From contig CAUQKV010000006.1 in assembly GCA_963518845.1 (NCBI GenBank), positions 15,290 through 79,289 of the forward strand: DNA of 64,000 nt, in the 5' to 3' direction. The stretch comes from JABCPE02 sp963518845 (GTDB taxonomy: Bacteria > Bacteroidota > Bacteroidia > Flavobacteriales > Weeksellaceae). The notes under the pieces were generated by a model, which saw only the letters and a list, made by a program, of their open reading frames with translations, searched no databases and was not told the origin of the DNA. Made by a program: the position numbers and the translations under genes. Of the stretch, positions 16,506 to 25,430 are shown one piece after another; within the stretch, counting starts at the first letter, position 1; every line of letters begins with the position of its first letter.

Positions 16506-17237
16506 ATGAACGAAATAGCACAAAATATAGCAGAAATCAAAGGCAGAATGGCCGAGGCTTGTAAAAAAGCTGGAAGAAATCCAGAAGAAGTAAAACTCCT
16601 TTTGGCGACGAAAACTGTTCCTGCGGATAGAATAAAACTGGCTCTGGCTACGGGAGAAACCTTGATAGGCGAAAACAAAGTGCAGGAGCTGAGGGATAAA
16701 TACGAAGAACTAAAGGAAGTTCCTCATACTAAGCATTTTATAGGGCATCTTCAGACCAACAAAATCAAAGATATTCTAAAAGCAGAGGTGGCGTGTATAG
16801 AGAGTTTAGACCGCTGGGATGCCGCTGAAAAACTACAGCAACGCCTTGAATATGAGGATAAAACCATCGAAGTTTTGATTCAAGTGAATACTTCTTATGA
16901 AGACAGCAAGTTTGGTCTTGACCCAAGTGAAGCGGTGGATTTTGTGAAGAAAGTAGCGACTTTGGACAGATTGAAAATCAAAGGGTTAATGACCATAGGG
17001 CTGTTTAGTGCTGAGATAGAAGAAGTTAGAAAATGTTTTCAGATGTTGAAGAAAATTCAGCAGGAAATCATAGCCGAAAATATTCCAAATGTAGAGATGA
17101 AGGAGCTGTCTATGGGAATGAGCGGAGATTTGGAAACGGCGATAGAGGAGGGCTCTACGATTATCCGTGTGGGGACTGCTATTTTCGGGAAGAGAGAGTA
17201 CCCAGACAGCCACTACTGGCCTGAAAACAATAGTTAA
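16506..17237 (+). CDS. yggS: YggS family pyridoxal phosphate homeostasis protein
   Basis: 243 residues with the fold-type III PLP-binding barrel. The PLP lysine lies in LLLATKTV (residue about 36), and the family motifs GENKVQEL, HFIGHLQTNKIK, GLMTIG, LSMGMSGDLETAIEEGSTIIRVGTAIFG (split here only by my reading) are all present. Members bind PLP without known catalytic activity and keep free PLP and amino/keto acid pools balanced. Single gene after the dnaA terminator. Confidence 0.93.
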   Translation: MNEIAQNIAEIKGRMAEACKKAGRNPEEVKLLLATKTVPADRIKLALATGETLIGENKVQELRDKYEELKEVPHTKHFIGHLQTNKIKDILKAEVACIESLDRWDAAEKLQQRLEYEDKTIEVLIQVNTSYEDSKFGLDPSEAVDFVKKVATLDRLKIKGLMTIGLFSAEIEEVRKCFQMLKKIQQEIIAENIPNVEMKELSMGMSGDLETAIEEGSTIIRVGTAIFGKREYPDSHYWPENNS

Positions 17238-17274
17238 AGTATATTAAATTTTATAATTCGCAAAGGGAATTTTT

Positions 17275-17282
17275 TAACTTTG
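17275..17282 (+). promoter_or_regulatory. -7 promoter element
   Basis: TAACTTTG matches TAnnTTTG and lies 49 bp upstream of the ATG at 17331. Confidence 0.55.
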
Positions 17283-17330
17283 ATTGGTTGAAAAATTCTT
17301 TTTTTATTTAATCAATTGATACACAATATT

Positions 17331-18029
17331 ATGCTGTTTTTACTTCCTGCCTATTTATCGGAAAATTCGCCGATTGAGTATTTTGCTCCTGCTGTTAAGG
17401 AATATATAATGAACTTGGATTATTTTTTCGTGGAAAATGAAAAAACGGCGAGAAAAGTCATCAAGTTTTTTGCTCCTGAAAAGAAACAATCCCAATTGAA
17501 ATTATTTCTGCTGGACAAATATTCAGAAACTTCGGATTTAAAGGAAGCCCAAGAACTGATGAAAAAAGGGACGGATTTTGGGCTGCTTTCGGAAGCTGGA
17601 CTGCCGTGCATCGCAGATCCAGGGAATATTATGGTAAAGTGGGCGCATAAAAACGGCATCAAAGTGGTGCCAGTGAATGGCCCGAGTTCTATCATTTTAG
17701 CGCTGATTTCCAGTGGGCTTAATGGACAGCAGTTTGCTTTCCATGGTTATCTTCCGATAGATAAGGATGAACGGAAAAATAAAATCCGACAGCTGGAAAA
17801 ACAGGTGCAGGAAACAGGATATTCGCAGATTTTTATGGAAACGCCTTATCGAAACCAAAGGCTTTTGGAGGATTTGTGTAAGTTTTTGTCACCACAGACA
17901 GCCCTATGTATAGCGGCAGATATCAACAATCCAGAGAAAGAATTTATAAAAACTCTTCCCATAAAGGAGTGGAAGAGAGAAGAAATAGATTTGCATAAAA
18001 TTCCTGTGATATTTGTTTTAGGGCAATGA
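17331..18029 (+). CDS. RsmI-like SAM-dependent methyltransferase (tetrapyrrole methylase fold)
   Basis: 232 residues from the ATG at 17331; a TTG at 17316 is also in frame. The motif GLLSEAGLPCIADPGN (about residues 85-100) and the VVPVNGPSSIILALISSGL segment define the TP-methylase fold of the RsmI family, which 2'-O-methylates C1402 of 16S rRNA. The protein is shorter than RsmI (about 280) and belongs to the short Bacteroidota branch, so the exact target is uncertain. Its stop overlaps the start of the next gene (ATGA). Confidence 0.82.
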   Translation: MLFLLPAYLSENSPIEYFAPAVKEYIMNLDYFFVENEKTARKVIKFFAPEKKQSQLKLFLLDKYSETSDLKEAQELMKKGTDFGLLSEAGLPCIADPGNIMVKWAHKNGIKVVPVNGPSSIILALISSGLNGQQFAFHGYLPIDKDERKNKIRQLEKQVQETGYSQIFMETPYRNQRLLEDLCKFLSPQTALCIAADINNPEKEFIKTLPIKEWKREEIDLHKIPVIFVLGQ

Positions 18030-18790
18030 AAAAGTTGAATATTTTATTTTGCATTTTCTTTTTTGCGATTCAGATTTCTGCCCAGCAATTTTTCTCTGGA
18101 AAGGTAACCACAGAAGAAGGGATAGCGCTGGAGCAGGTTCTGGTAATTAACATGAGAAATAAAGAGCAGGTGTATACCAGCAGTAATGGGGAGTTTAAGA
18201 TAATTGCAAATATTTCGGATGAGTTTCGTTTTGTTAAGAAAGGTTATGATAGAATATCTTATTCGGTAAAAGTTTCTGATTTTGACAAACATATTTTACT
18301 TAAAATGAGGAAGTCAGAAACTGTTATAAATGAAGTGGTTATAATTCCAAAAAGTAAAATAGACAGACTGAAAAAGGATATAGAAGTTCCTACTGTGAAG
18401 AAAGGAACAGTGTTTAAACCCAAACCAGCAAAATGGAAAGATGTTGTTAAAATAGCGCCTATTCCTATAGCGATTGCATTTGATATTAACGCCTTTGAGG
18501 AGCTAATGACAGGGAATGCGCGGAGAAAGAAAACCCGTTATAAATATGAAGATATGCAGGCTGATATCTTGCAGGTGAAAGAATTTTTAGGAGAAGAATA
18601 TTTTATAGAAAATAAAATTCCAAGCGAGAGAATTCATGAGTTTTTAGAGTTTTCTATCATTGAAAAACCAGAAATTAAAAAACACATGAAAACGGGTAAT
18701 CAAACTCAAATTATGATGATTTTGGAAGAAATGTTCCCAATCTACCATAAAAGACTGAAAATGAATAATATAGATAATAAAAATGAATAA
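18026..18790 (+). CDS. Secreted CarboxypepD_reg-like protein, copy 1
   Basis: 254 residues. Signal peptide (MKKLNILFCIFFFAIQISAQ) followed by a carboxypeptidase-regulatory-like beta-sandwich (about 23-95; FSGKVTTEEGIALEQVLVIN...FRFVKKGYDRISYSVKVSDFD), a short link with NEVVIIPKSK and a helical C-terminal part. The same beta-sandwich forms the N-terminal extension of many Bacteroidota TonB receptors, here without a barrel. It overlaps the upstream methylase by 4 bp and the next gene by 8 bp. The next gene is a diverged tandem duplicate. Function unknown; likely periplasmic or surface. Confidence 0.78.
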   Translation: MKKLNILFCIFFFAIQISAQQFFSGKVTTEEGIALEQVLVINMRNKEQVYTSSNGEFKIIANISDEFRFVKKGYDRISYSVKVSDFDKHILLKMRKSETVINEVVIIPKSKIDRLKKDIEVPTVKKGTVFKPKPAKWKDVVKIAPIPIAIAFDINAFEELMTGNARRKKTRYKYEDMQADILQVKEFLGEEYFIENKIPSERIHEFLEFSIIEKPEIKKHMKTGNQTQIMMILEEMFPIYHKRLKMNNIDNKNE

Positions 18791-19532
18791 AATAATATAC
18801 ATAACGGCACTTTTTTTCAGTGTTTTGGGATTTTCGCAGAGTATTTCAGGAAAAGTGGAGACGGAAGAAGGTTTTTTCATTGGTAATGTATTGGTTATCA
18901 ATCTAAAAACCAATGAAAAAGTAAATACGGATGAAAATGGAAAGTTCACCATTTCGGCGAAGTTGCAGGATGAAATTCGTTTTGTAAAGAAAGGCTATGA
19001 CCGAATTTCTCATATTGTGAAATCTACTGATTTTCAGGAAGAAAAATATTTTAGACTGCAAAAATCCACTGTGGCAATAGAAGAAGTGGTTATCAGCAGG
19101 CTGAAACTAACAGGAAATCTTGCCAAAGATTCTAAAAGTCTGGACAAGGAAGATGTCAATGCTAAAATTCAAAAATCGCTGGGAACAGAAACCATTGAAA
19201 AACAAGTGCGAAGCATTTCTGGTTCTGCGGGAATTAGTTTTAATATGGCATCACTGTTCGCAGGGAAGAAGAAAAAAGAGCAAAAACAGCGACTGGAAAA
19301 ATATGAACAATTCCAGAATAACGCCACATGGATAAGCGAAAGAGTGGATTCGGAATATTTCGTCAGTAAGGGAATTCCAGAGATGAAAGTAGCAGAGTTT
19401 ATTCAGTTTTCTCTGACACAAAAACCAGAAGTAGTGGGATACATCAAAACCAATAATTTTCCTAAAATAATGACAGCTTTAGACCAACTTATCCCTGTCT
19501 ATCTCAAAAAAATAGAGAAAAAAACAACATAA
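18783..19532 (+). CDS. Secreted CarboxypepD_reg-like protein, copy 2
   Basis: 249 residues, paralogous to the preceding gene over its whole length: signal peptide, SGKVETEEGFFIGNVLVINLKT, the shared stretch FVKKGYDRIS, then IEEVVISRLK and a helical C-terminal domain ending in PVYLKKIEK. The two genes overlap by 8 bp and must be co-translated. The beta-sandwich is better conserved between the copies than the C-terminal domain. Function unknown; a pair of periplasmic partners is plausible. Followed about 120 bp later by a terminator. Confidence 0.78.
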   Translation: MNKIIYITALFFSVLGFSQSISGKVETEEGFFIGNVLVINLKTNEKVNTDENGKFTISAKLQDEIRFVKKGYDRISHIVKSTDFQEEKYFRLQKSTVAIEEVVISRLKLTGNLAKDSKSLDKEDVNAKIQKSLGTETIEKQVRSISGSAGISFNMASLFAGKKKKEQKQRLEKYEQFQNNATWISERVDSEYFVSKGIPEMKVAEFIQFSLTQKPEVVGYIKTNNFPKIMTALDQLIPVYLKKIEKKTT

Positions 19533-19650
19533 ATTTTTTTAAATTTAACTTTAAGGCTTTAATTTAATCTAAGTAATAAAATAGAATTTGAGTTCAAGTT
19601 CCATAACTGAAAATAGGAAAAACAATAAAGTTTAAATTTAAAAACGGAGA

Positions 19651-19681
19651 AACCACATAGATTTTATTTATGTGGTTTTTC
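19651..19681 (+). terminator. Intrinsic terminator after the tandem pair
   Basis: AACCACATA (19651-19659) pairs with TATGTGGTT (19669-19677), followed by TTT. It lies just before the promoter of the next gene. Confidence 0.7.
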
Positions 19682-19694
19682 ATTTAAGAAAGTT

Positions 19695-19703
19695 TAAATT
19701 TGC
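19695..19703 (+). promoter_or_regulatory. -7 promoter element of yciO
   Basis: TAAATTTGC matches TAnnTTTGC, 18 bp before the ATG at 19721. Confidence 0.65.
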
Positions 19704-19720
19704 AAAAATTTTAAAAACAA

Positions 19721-20332
19721 ATGGCAAAAATTATACGAATTCATCCAGAAAATCCACAGGAAAGGCAGATAAATGAAGTGGTGGAAACCCTGAAAAAAGG
19801 CGGGCTGATAGTCTATCCATCGGACACGGTGTATGCTCTGGGATGTGATATCAATAACCTGAAAGCAATGGAAAAACTAGCCCAGCTGAAAGGAATAAAA
19901 TTAGAAAAATCCCATTTTTCCATTATTTGTAATGACCTGAGCCACTTGTCAGAATTTACAAAACCGATAGAAACTTCCACATTCCGACTTTTGAAAAGCA
20001 AACTACCTGGGGCTTTTACCTTTATTTTAGAAGCGAATAAAAACTTGCCTTTGGCTTATAAAGGGCATAAAACCATAGGAATACGCGTTCCGAATCATCC
20101 TGTGCCACAGATGATTGTAGAAAGTCTCGGCAACCCGATAGCTTCCACCTCTATAAAAGATGATGATGAGGTGATAGAATATTCTACCGACCCAGAGCTC
20201 ATCGCCGAAAAATACGATAAAAGCGTGGATATCGTGATAGATAGCGGCTGGGGCGAACTGGTTCCTTCCACGATAGTAGATGTGACACAGGGAATACCAG
20301 AAATTGTCCGACAGGGAAAAGGTGAATTATAG
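19721..20332 (+). CDS. yciO: YciO-type Sua5/YrdC family protein
   Basis: 203 residues, one YrdC domain. The opening IRIHPENPQERQINEVVE and KKGGLIVYPSDTVYALGCDI, followed by FRLLKSKLPGAFTFILEA and KTIGIRVPNHP, follow Escherichia coli YciO closely in length and spacing. YrdC-domain proteins form threonylcarbamoyl-AMP for the t6A modification of ANN-decoding tRNAs. YciO-type members are weaker in this reaction, and whether this gene serves as the main t6A enzyme cannot be told without the rest of the genome. Confidence 0.88.
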   Translation: MAKIIRIHPENPQERQINEVVETLKKGGLIVYPSDTVYALGCDINNLKAMEKLAQLKGIKLEKSHFSIICNDLSHLSEFTKPIETSTFRLLKSKLPGAFTFILEANKNLPLAYKGHKTIGIRVPNHPVPQMIVESLGNPIASTSIKDDDEVIEYSTDPELIAEKYDKSVDIVIDSGWGELVPSTIVDVTQGIPEIVRQGKGEL

Positions 20333-20340
20333 GAAAATAA

Positions 20341-20372
20341 AAAAACTCTCGTAAATGCGAGAGTTTTTTGTT
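20341..20372. terminator. Bidirectional intrinsic terminator
   Basis: AAAAACTCTCG (20341-20351) pairs with CGAGAGTTTTT (20358-20368), with flanking A and T runs. It serves both yciO and the convergent polysaccharide operon. Confidence 0.88.
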
Positions 20373-20374
20373 TA

Positions 20375-21661
20375 TTATAAAAATTCTATATCCTTAGAAT
20401 GAGGAAGAATTCCTTTGACATCATAAACAACGCCGTTTTGGGATAGAAGTTTAGATAAGTCTAAATCCAAGAATTCTTTGTGAGCAACACCAAGAACTAC
20501 CGCTTCGTATTTATCTGAAGGAAGTGTTTCTAGGCTTTCTATTCCGTATTCGTGTTTTACTTCGCTAGGATTAGCCCAAGGGTCGTAAGTGGTCACTTTA
20601 ACACCAAAATCCTCCAAAGCAGAGATTACATCGATGATTTTAGTATTTCTGACATCAGGGCAGTTTTCTTTGAAAGTTACTCCCAGCATGAGTAATTTAG
20701 CTCCGTTGATTTGGATATTTTTCTTAATCATCGCTTTTACCACTTGCTCGGCAACATATTTTCCCATAGAATCATTCATTCTTCTTCCTGCCAAGATGAT
20801 TTCTGGATGGTAGCCGTACTCCTGTGCTTTTTGAGCCAAATAATATGGGTCTACACCGATGCAGTGCCCGCCTACAAGACCTGGTTTGAAAGGAAGGAAA
20901 TTCCATTTCGTTCCAGCAGCTTTCAGCACATCATGAGTGTTGATATCCATTAGGTTAAATATTTTAGCTAATTCATTCACGAAAGCAATGTTGATATCTC
21001 TTTGTGAGTTTTCAATCACTTTGGCAGCTTCCGCAACTTTGATAGTTGGCGCAAGGTGCGTACCTGCTGTAATCACAGAAGAGTATAAGTCATTCACCAC
21101 TTTACCGATTTCTGGAGTAGAACCAGAAGTTACTTTTAGGATTTTCTCTACGGTGTGTTCTTTGTCTCCTGGGTTGATTCTTTCAGGAGAATAACCAGCG
21201 AAGAAATCCATATTGAATTTAAGTCCAGAAACTCTCTCTACCACAGGGATACAGTCTTCCTCAGTAGCACCAGGGTAAACCGTAGATTCGTAGATGACAA
21301 TATCACCTTTTTTGATCACTTTCCCTACCGTTTCACTCGCTTTTACAAGTGGAGTAAGGTCTGGGCGATTGTTTCTGTCCACAGGCGTAGGCACGGTGAT
21401 GATATATACATTGGCATTTTCTATATCTTTGAGGTCAGCAGAGCAGAAAAGTCCGTTGGTACCAGCATTGAAAGGGTTTTCTTTAACCAAGGCTGATTTT
21501 AGAAGTTCATCAGATACCTCCAAAGTTTCATCGTGCCCAGCATTTAGTTCTGTGATTCTTTTTTGGTTAATGTCAAAACCTACCACAGGAAATTTAGTGG
21601 CAAATAATCTTGCCAATGGCAGCCCTACATAACCAAGTCCAATAATTGCTATTTTTTTCAT
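20375..21661 (-). CDS. TviB/WbpO-like UDP-N-acetylhexosamine 6-dehydrogenase
   Basis: 428 residues. Rossmann motif GLGYVGLPLA (residues 8-17), VPTPVD motif, the substrate-domain signature FSPERINPGD-like AGYSPERINPGD, and the catalytic cysteine in GGHCIGVDPYY (about 263). The sequence follows the Vi-antigen TviB/WbpO branch, which oxidises UDP-GalNAc (or UDP-GlcNAc) at C6 to the uronic acid with two NAD. Together with the WbpP/TviC-like epimerase in the same operon it would supply UDP-GalNAcA. It is the last gene of the operon and overlaps the upstream acyltransferase by 4 bp. Confidence 0.88.
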   Translation of the reverse strand: MKKIAIIGLGYVGLPLARLFATKFPVVGFDINQKRITELNAGHDETLEVSDELLKSALVKENPFNAGTNGLFCSADLKDIENANVYIITVPTPVDRNNRPDLTPLVKASETVGKVIKKGDIVIYESTVYPGATEEDCIPVVERVSGLKFNMDFFAGYSPERINPGDKEHTVEKILKVTSGSTPEIGKVVNDLYSSVITAGTHLAPTIKVAEAAKVIENSQRDINIAFVNELAKIFNLMDINTHDVLKAAGTKWNFLPFKPGLVGGHCIGVDPYYLAQKAQEYGYHPEIILAGRRMNDSMGKYVAEQVVKAMIKKNIQINGAKLLMLGVTFKENCPDVRNTKIIDVISALEDFGVKVTTYDPWANPSEVKHEYGIESLETLPSDKYEAVVLGVAHKEFLDLDLSKLLSQNGVVYDVKGILPHSKDIEFL

Positions 21662-23490
21662 TTTTCAATAATTTTTTTTAGATCGTTATAGAATTCATTT
21701 CCAAATTCATTTGCTAAAATAGTTGTTCCATACTCATTCATATGTTCCTCATCATAGTACATGGTGATTCCATTTCTGAAGGGTAGTCCCTTCAATTTGT
21801 GATAATCCATTGATATCATAAATGCATTAGGGTTATTATCAATTATTTTTTTCACACCTTCAGGAATTTCTTGATAAGAAACATCATAATGATTGTCTTT
21901 ATTTTTATTTATTTTGTATCCCCTGTTAATTCTTACAGGATTTTTATCTAATCTAGGGATAGGAGCTATAAAGATAAATTTCTTATCAGGATGGTTTTTT
22001 ACAAGTTTTTCTATAGTTTCTTGTAGTGAAGTAATATTTTTACGATAAATAGAACCAATGATGACTATTTTACTGTTTTTCAATTCATTATTAGCTATTT
22101 TAACTATATTTTCATATAGATATCTAGTATATTTAGAAGAAAAATCTTTTTCTGAAATACCAGGGAAACTAGGGTAGGTGTCATTAGAAACTGTTCTAAA
22201 ATTGAACCCATGTTCCTTGCCTACAAGTGCTAAGAAATTTTTATATACCAATGCATAACTATCTCCTAACAAAAGAATAGAATCATTTTTTTTATTCGTA
22301 TCCCCCATAAATTCTACTCCTGTATAAAATCTTCCATGGGAATTTATACCTATTGTAGGAGTAGCATATTCTTGTGGAAAATTTATCATTTTTAGGTTTA
22401 GTTGTGGAGCATAAAATATTAATGAAGCTAATAATCCTGAAGGAACACACATTGAAAAAACAAATTTTTTAGCCTTTAATTTTCTAAAAGTGTTTTCTAT
22501 AAAGGTGTAAGATAAATAAGCTAATAAATAAGTAGAAATTATGATAATAAACTGCTCCAAAGGCGTAAAGACATAGTTATCAATATTATGATAATATCTG
22601 ATGAAAACCATTACTGGCCAATGCCACAAATATATAGAATAAGACAATTCACCTAAATGAACTAAGAATTTATTCGACAAAAATTTACTAACCAGCCCTT
22701 CTGTATCTATCAATAAAAAGGCAGCCCCCAAACAAGGTAAAAGTACCCACAGCCCAGGAAAATTGGTGTTTCCACTAAAAAAGACAGAAGAAACAAGAAT
22801 AGTAATAACCGAAACAATGCTTATAATATCTCTTCCTCCTTTTGTGGCATTCTGTATTTTTTCTTGATTCATTACAAACAATGTTCCTATCAAAAACTCA
22901 GGAATCCTTGCAGGAAGAGAAAAATACATCATTTCTTTATTATGTAAATATGTACTATTTACAAAAGAATATCCTAATAGAACGATTGTAATTAAAAAAA
23001 TCACATAATTAAGATATTTCTTATTTTTTATAAAAAATAGCAGTATAGGAAGCAGAAAGTAAAACTGCATTTCTATCGCAAGTGTCCATGTGTGTAGAAG
23101 AGGATTTTCTTGACTGGACATCCCAAAATAAGTATCTAATGTAGATAAATACTTATTAGAATAAAAAATAGATGACCAAAAAACACCATTTCTAACTCCT
23201 AAAATATCCGAAGGTAGATATAGCATAATAGCCCCTAAAAATGTAACTAAAAGAAAAATCACATAAGCTGGAAGTATACGCTTAAACCTACTAATATAGA
23301 AATCAACAAACTGAAATTTATTTTGCTCTTTTTTATGAAGAATGATTCCAGATATCAAATATCCAGAAATCACAAAGAAAACATCCACTCCCACAAAACC
23401 TCCTGATAGGAGATTTGGGTTCAAATGGAAGAAAAAGACTAATAGGACAGCCACTGCTCTAAGGCCTTGTATATCGTATCTATATTGCAT
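21658..23490 (-). CDS. OafA/YrhL-type acyltransferase with C-terminal SGNH domain
   Basis: 610 residues. The N-terminal 10-TM acyltransferase-3 domain begins with DIQGLRAVAVLLVFFFHLNP and FVGVDVFFVISGYLISGI (catalytic His in FFFHL). After a linker comes an SGNH esterase-like domain: the nucleophile block SILLLGDSYAL (about residue 400) and the C-terminal DEEHMNEYG motif with the Asp-x-x-His pair. Such fusions acetylate surface glycans (O-antigen, peptidoglycan). Upstream is an unusual 184-bp gap carrying a relic repeat. Confidence 0.88.
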   Translation of the reverse strand: MQYRYDIQGLRAVAVLLVFFFHLNPNLLSGGFVGVDVFFVISGYLISGIILHKKEQNKFQFVDFYISRFKRILPAYVIFLLVTFLGAIMLYLPSDILGVRNGVFWSSIFYSNKYLSTLDTYFGMSSQENPLLHTWTLAIEMQFYFLLPILLFFIKNKKYLNYVIFLITIVLLGYSFVNSTYLHNKEMMYFSLPARIPEFLIGTLFVMNQEKIQNATKGGRDIISIVSVITILVSSVFFSGNTNFPGLWVLLPCLGAAFLLIDTEGLVSKFLSNKFLVHLGELSYSIYLWHWPVMVFIRYYHNIDNYVFTPLEQFIIIISTYLLAYLSYTFIENTFRKLKAKKFVFSMCVPSGLLASLIFYAPQLNLKMINFPQEYATPTIGINSHGRFYTGVEFMGDTNKKNDSILLLGDSYALVYKNFLALVGKEHGFNFRTVSNDTYPSFPGISEKDFSSKYTRYLYENIVKIANNELKNSKIVIIGSIYRKNITSLQETIEKLVKNHPDKKFIFIAPIPRLDKNPVRINRGYKINKNKDNHYDVSYQEIPEGVKKIIDNNPNAFMISMDYHKLKGLPFRNGITMYYDEEHMNEYGTTILANEFGNEFYNDLKKIIEK

Positions 23491-23564
23491 TTTAGTTTAG
23501 ATTTTCTTAATACTGATACTATTTATTGTAGACCTTAGATAGAAGATGTAGTGCAGTTGATAAT

Positions 23565-23675
23565 TAATATTTTTTTATTTTCTAGTTTTTCTTTAAAATT
23601 CATTTTTTAGTTTTTTCATTATATAATATTATCTTTTAGACTTTGCAAAGATACAATACTTTATTAGTTAAGTTT
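23565..23675. repeat. Direct repeat copy A (relic of a gene junction)
   Basis: 111 bp matching 26385-26497 at roughly 85% by eye, same orientation. On the minus strand it encodes a remnant of the 3' end of the SDR gene (NLTNK then YLC) and, after its stop, the first ~13 codons of the epimerase gene (MNFKEKLENKKIL). It lies between the acyltransferase and formyltransferase genes, where neither gene exists. Confidence 0.8.
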
Positions 23676-24447
23676 ATTTTACACCTTTAAAAATTCTATG
23701 ATACAGATATCCCCATATAGTAGGGTGGTACCAGAGGATAGATTCTAGATTTCTTTCTTTTTGGGAAGATAGTGTTCCGTTGAAAAAGTTTTCTATCGCT
23801 TTGGTTAGCAGTTTGATGCCGCTAGCTAGCTGGATAAGAGGATATGTTGAGAAATCATCCTGCTCTGTGATTGTGATATTTTCTTGGTATATCACGCTTC
23901 CTGTGTCTATTCCTTTATCCACGAAATGTACCGTAACTCCGTTGTTTTCAGCATCATTATTTACCAATGCCCAATAGGCTCCATGAACGCCCCTATACTT
24001 AGGAGTGATACCCGCATGAGTATTGATAAAAGGGCATTCTACGGCAGAGAGCACTTTTTCGGATATGATTCTTGTCCCATTTACAATGACTAAATCAGGA
24101 TTTATTTCCTTCAATAATTCTATAGTTTTTTTTGAATTTACAGATGAAACATTTATCGTTTTATCATTAGGGATTTCATCGGCATTCATATTGTTTGCCT
24201 TCATGATTTCATCTCTTCTTTTTTTGGATGTGCTGCCTAAAAATTTCCCGATAATCAGCTGGAATAAAATCTGTCCCACAACGGTAAAAATCCCCAATCT
24301 TTTTATCCTTCTTTTGATAAATTTTTTGGTGTTTTCTTTGTCTTCCACAATAATTTTTTCAATGCCGAATTGATTATTCAATGCATTGAAAACGATTTTT
24401 GAGGAATCACCCTTTCCCGCTAAAATAACGATTTTTTTACCCTTCAT
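23674..24447 (-). CDS. Sugar N-formyltransferase-like protein
   Basis: 257 residues with a Fmt/PurN-type formyltransferase core. The motif INTHAGITPKYRGVHGAYW (catalytic Asn and His) and VHFVDKGIDTGSVIYQE (catalytic Asp) are intact. It would transfer a formyl group from N10-formyltetrahydrofolate to an amine. In a polysaccharide operon, and beside a deacetylase that could expose the amine, an amino sugar is the likely acceptor, not Met-tRNA. The N-terminal ~100 residues differ from those of Fmt. It overlaps the upstream deacetylase gene by 11 bp. Confidence 0.8.
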   Translation of the reverse strand: MKGKKIVILAGKGDSSKIVFNALNNQFGIEKIIVEDKENTKKFIKRRIKRLGIFTVVGQILFQLIIGKFLGSTSKKRRDEIMKANNMNADEIPNDKTINVSSVNSKKTIELLKEINPDLVIVNGTRIISEKVLSAVECPFINTHAGITPKYRGVHGAYWALVNNDAENNGVTVHFVDKGIDTGSVIYQENITITEQDDFSTYPLIQLASGIKLLTKAIENFFNGTLSSQKERNLESILWYHPTIWGYLYHRIFKGVK

Positions 24448-25423
24448 TTTTCATCTTTGCTGCCAAACTACTCATCGTGTAGCTTTGGAAGTTATACTTT
24501 TCATTTAAAAATTTATAATGTTGTAGGATTTTCTCTAAAAACTTAAAATTTTCCTCCATATTTGCCCCAAAATTATGAGGATGCCACCATAAATGGTAGG
24601 TTAGATTGTTTTTAGCAGCAAAGGTCATGCTTGCTTTTATTCTTCTTAGCCTTAAACTTTCCAAGAAACTCAGTTTCGGCGAAAATGGCCTCAAAAAACG
24701 ACTTGATGGAATATTTACAGGAGTTTCTTTTTTTATGTAATCGTCTGAATAGCAGTTGTGTCCAGAAATATTGATGTAAGAATCCATCAGCCTGAAAGCT
24801 CGCCTAAATAGACTTTCGTTTTCACCGCTTTTGGCTTTATACAGCCAAGAGTGTTCATTTCCTCTGTAACAAGTAATTCCCAGCTCGGAGCATACTTGTA
24901 AGTATTTGTCATTGAACTGGTTTCGTGGGAAAATAAGCGATGTTATCTCTATTCCTTGTTCTTTTGCTACTTGCACTGCCATTTTAGTATCTTCTCTGAA
25001 AGATTCCAGCGTTTGTCCTTTTTCTAGACAATAGTAATGGGAAAAAGTGTGGGTACCGATTTCCTGCTCAGGATATTTTTTGATTTCATCAATGAGCAGT
25101 GGAGCAAAATGATATTTATCTTGGTTAAAATCACTGCCCAGACTCTCGAAATAAGCGTTTTCATAGGGCGAAAGCGATTTGTCTTCGTATTGAGGTTTGA
25201 TGGAAGGTAAATTTGCCAATAACTCTTCTTTGGTCTTGAAAAAAAGAAAACCAACAGTAGAAAAAGTACCGCAAACGGCATATTTTCTAAATAATTCCAA
25301 TGTTTGAGGAACTACTTGATGGACATTTAGAATGTTTTGTCCATAATCCTGAATGGTTCTTTTGTCCCGAACACCCCACATGAGCTCGAAATCCAAAGAA
25401 ATTACAAATTTACCCGTTTTCAT
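24437..25423 (-). CDS. Polysaccharide deacetylase (NodB-fold) family protein
   Basis: 328 residues. The N-terminal motif FVISLDFELMWGVRD (catalytic/metal Asp), the metal-binding motif GTHTFSHYYC (about residue 122) and a later LTYHLWWHPHNFG segment indicate a NodB-type metal-dependent deacetylase. No signal peptide is visible, so it probably acts in the cytoplasm on a lipid-linked or nucleotide-linked intermediate. It is coupled to the formyltransferase by an 11-bp overlap, which suggests deacetylation followed by formylation of the same sugar (inference). Confidence 0.82.
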   Translation of the reverse strand: MKTGKFVISLDFELMWGVRDKRTIQDYGQNILNVHQVVPQTLELFRKYAVCGTFSTVGFLFFKTKEELLANLPSIKPQYEDKSLSPYENAYFESLGSDFNQDKYHFAPLLIDEIKKYPEQEIGTHTFSHYYCLEKGQTLESFREDTKMAVQVAKEQGIEITSLIFPRNQFNDKYLQVCSELGITCYRGNEHSWLYKAKSGENESLFRRAFRLMDSYINISGHNCYSDDYIKKETPVNIPSSRFLRPFSPKLSFLESLRLRRIKASMTFAAKNNLTYHLWWHPHNFGANMEENFKFLEKILQHYKFLNEKYNFQSYTMSSLAAKMKNEG

Positions 25424-25430
25424 TTTTTAA

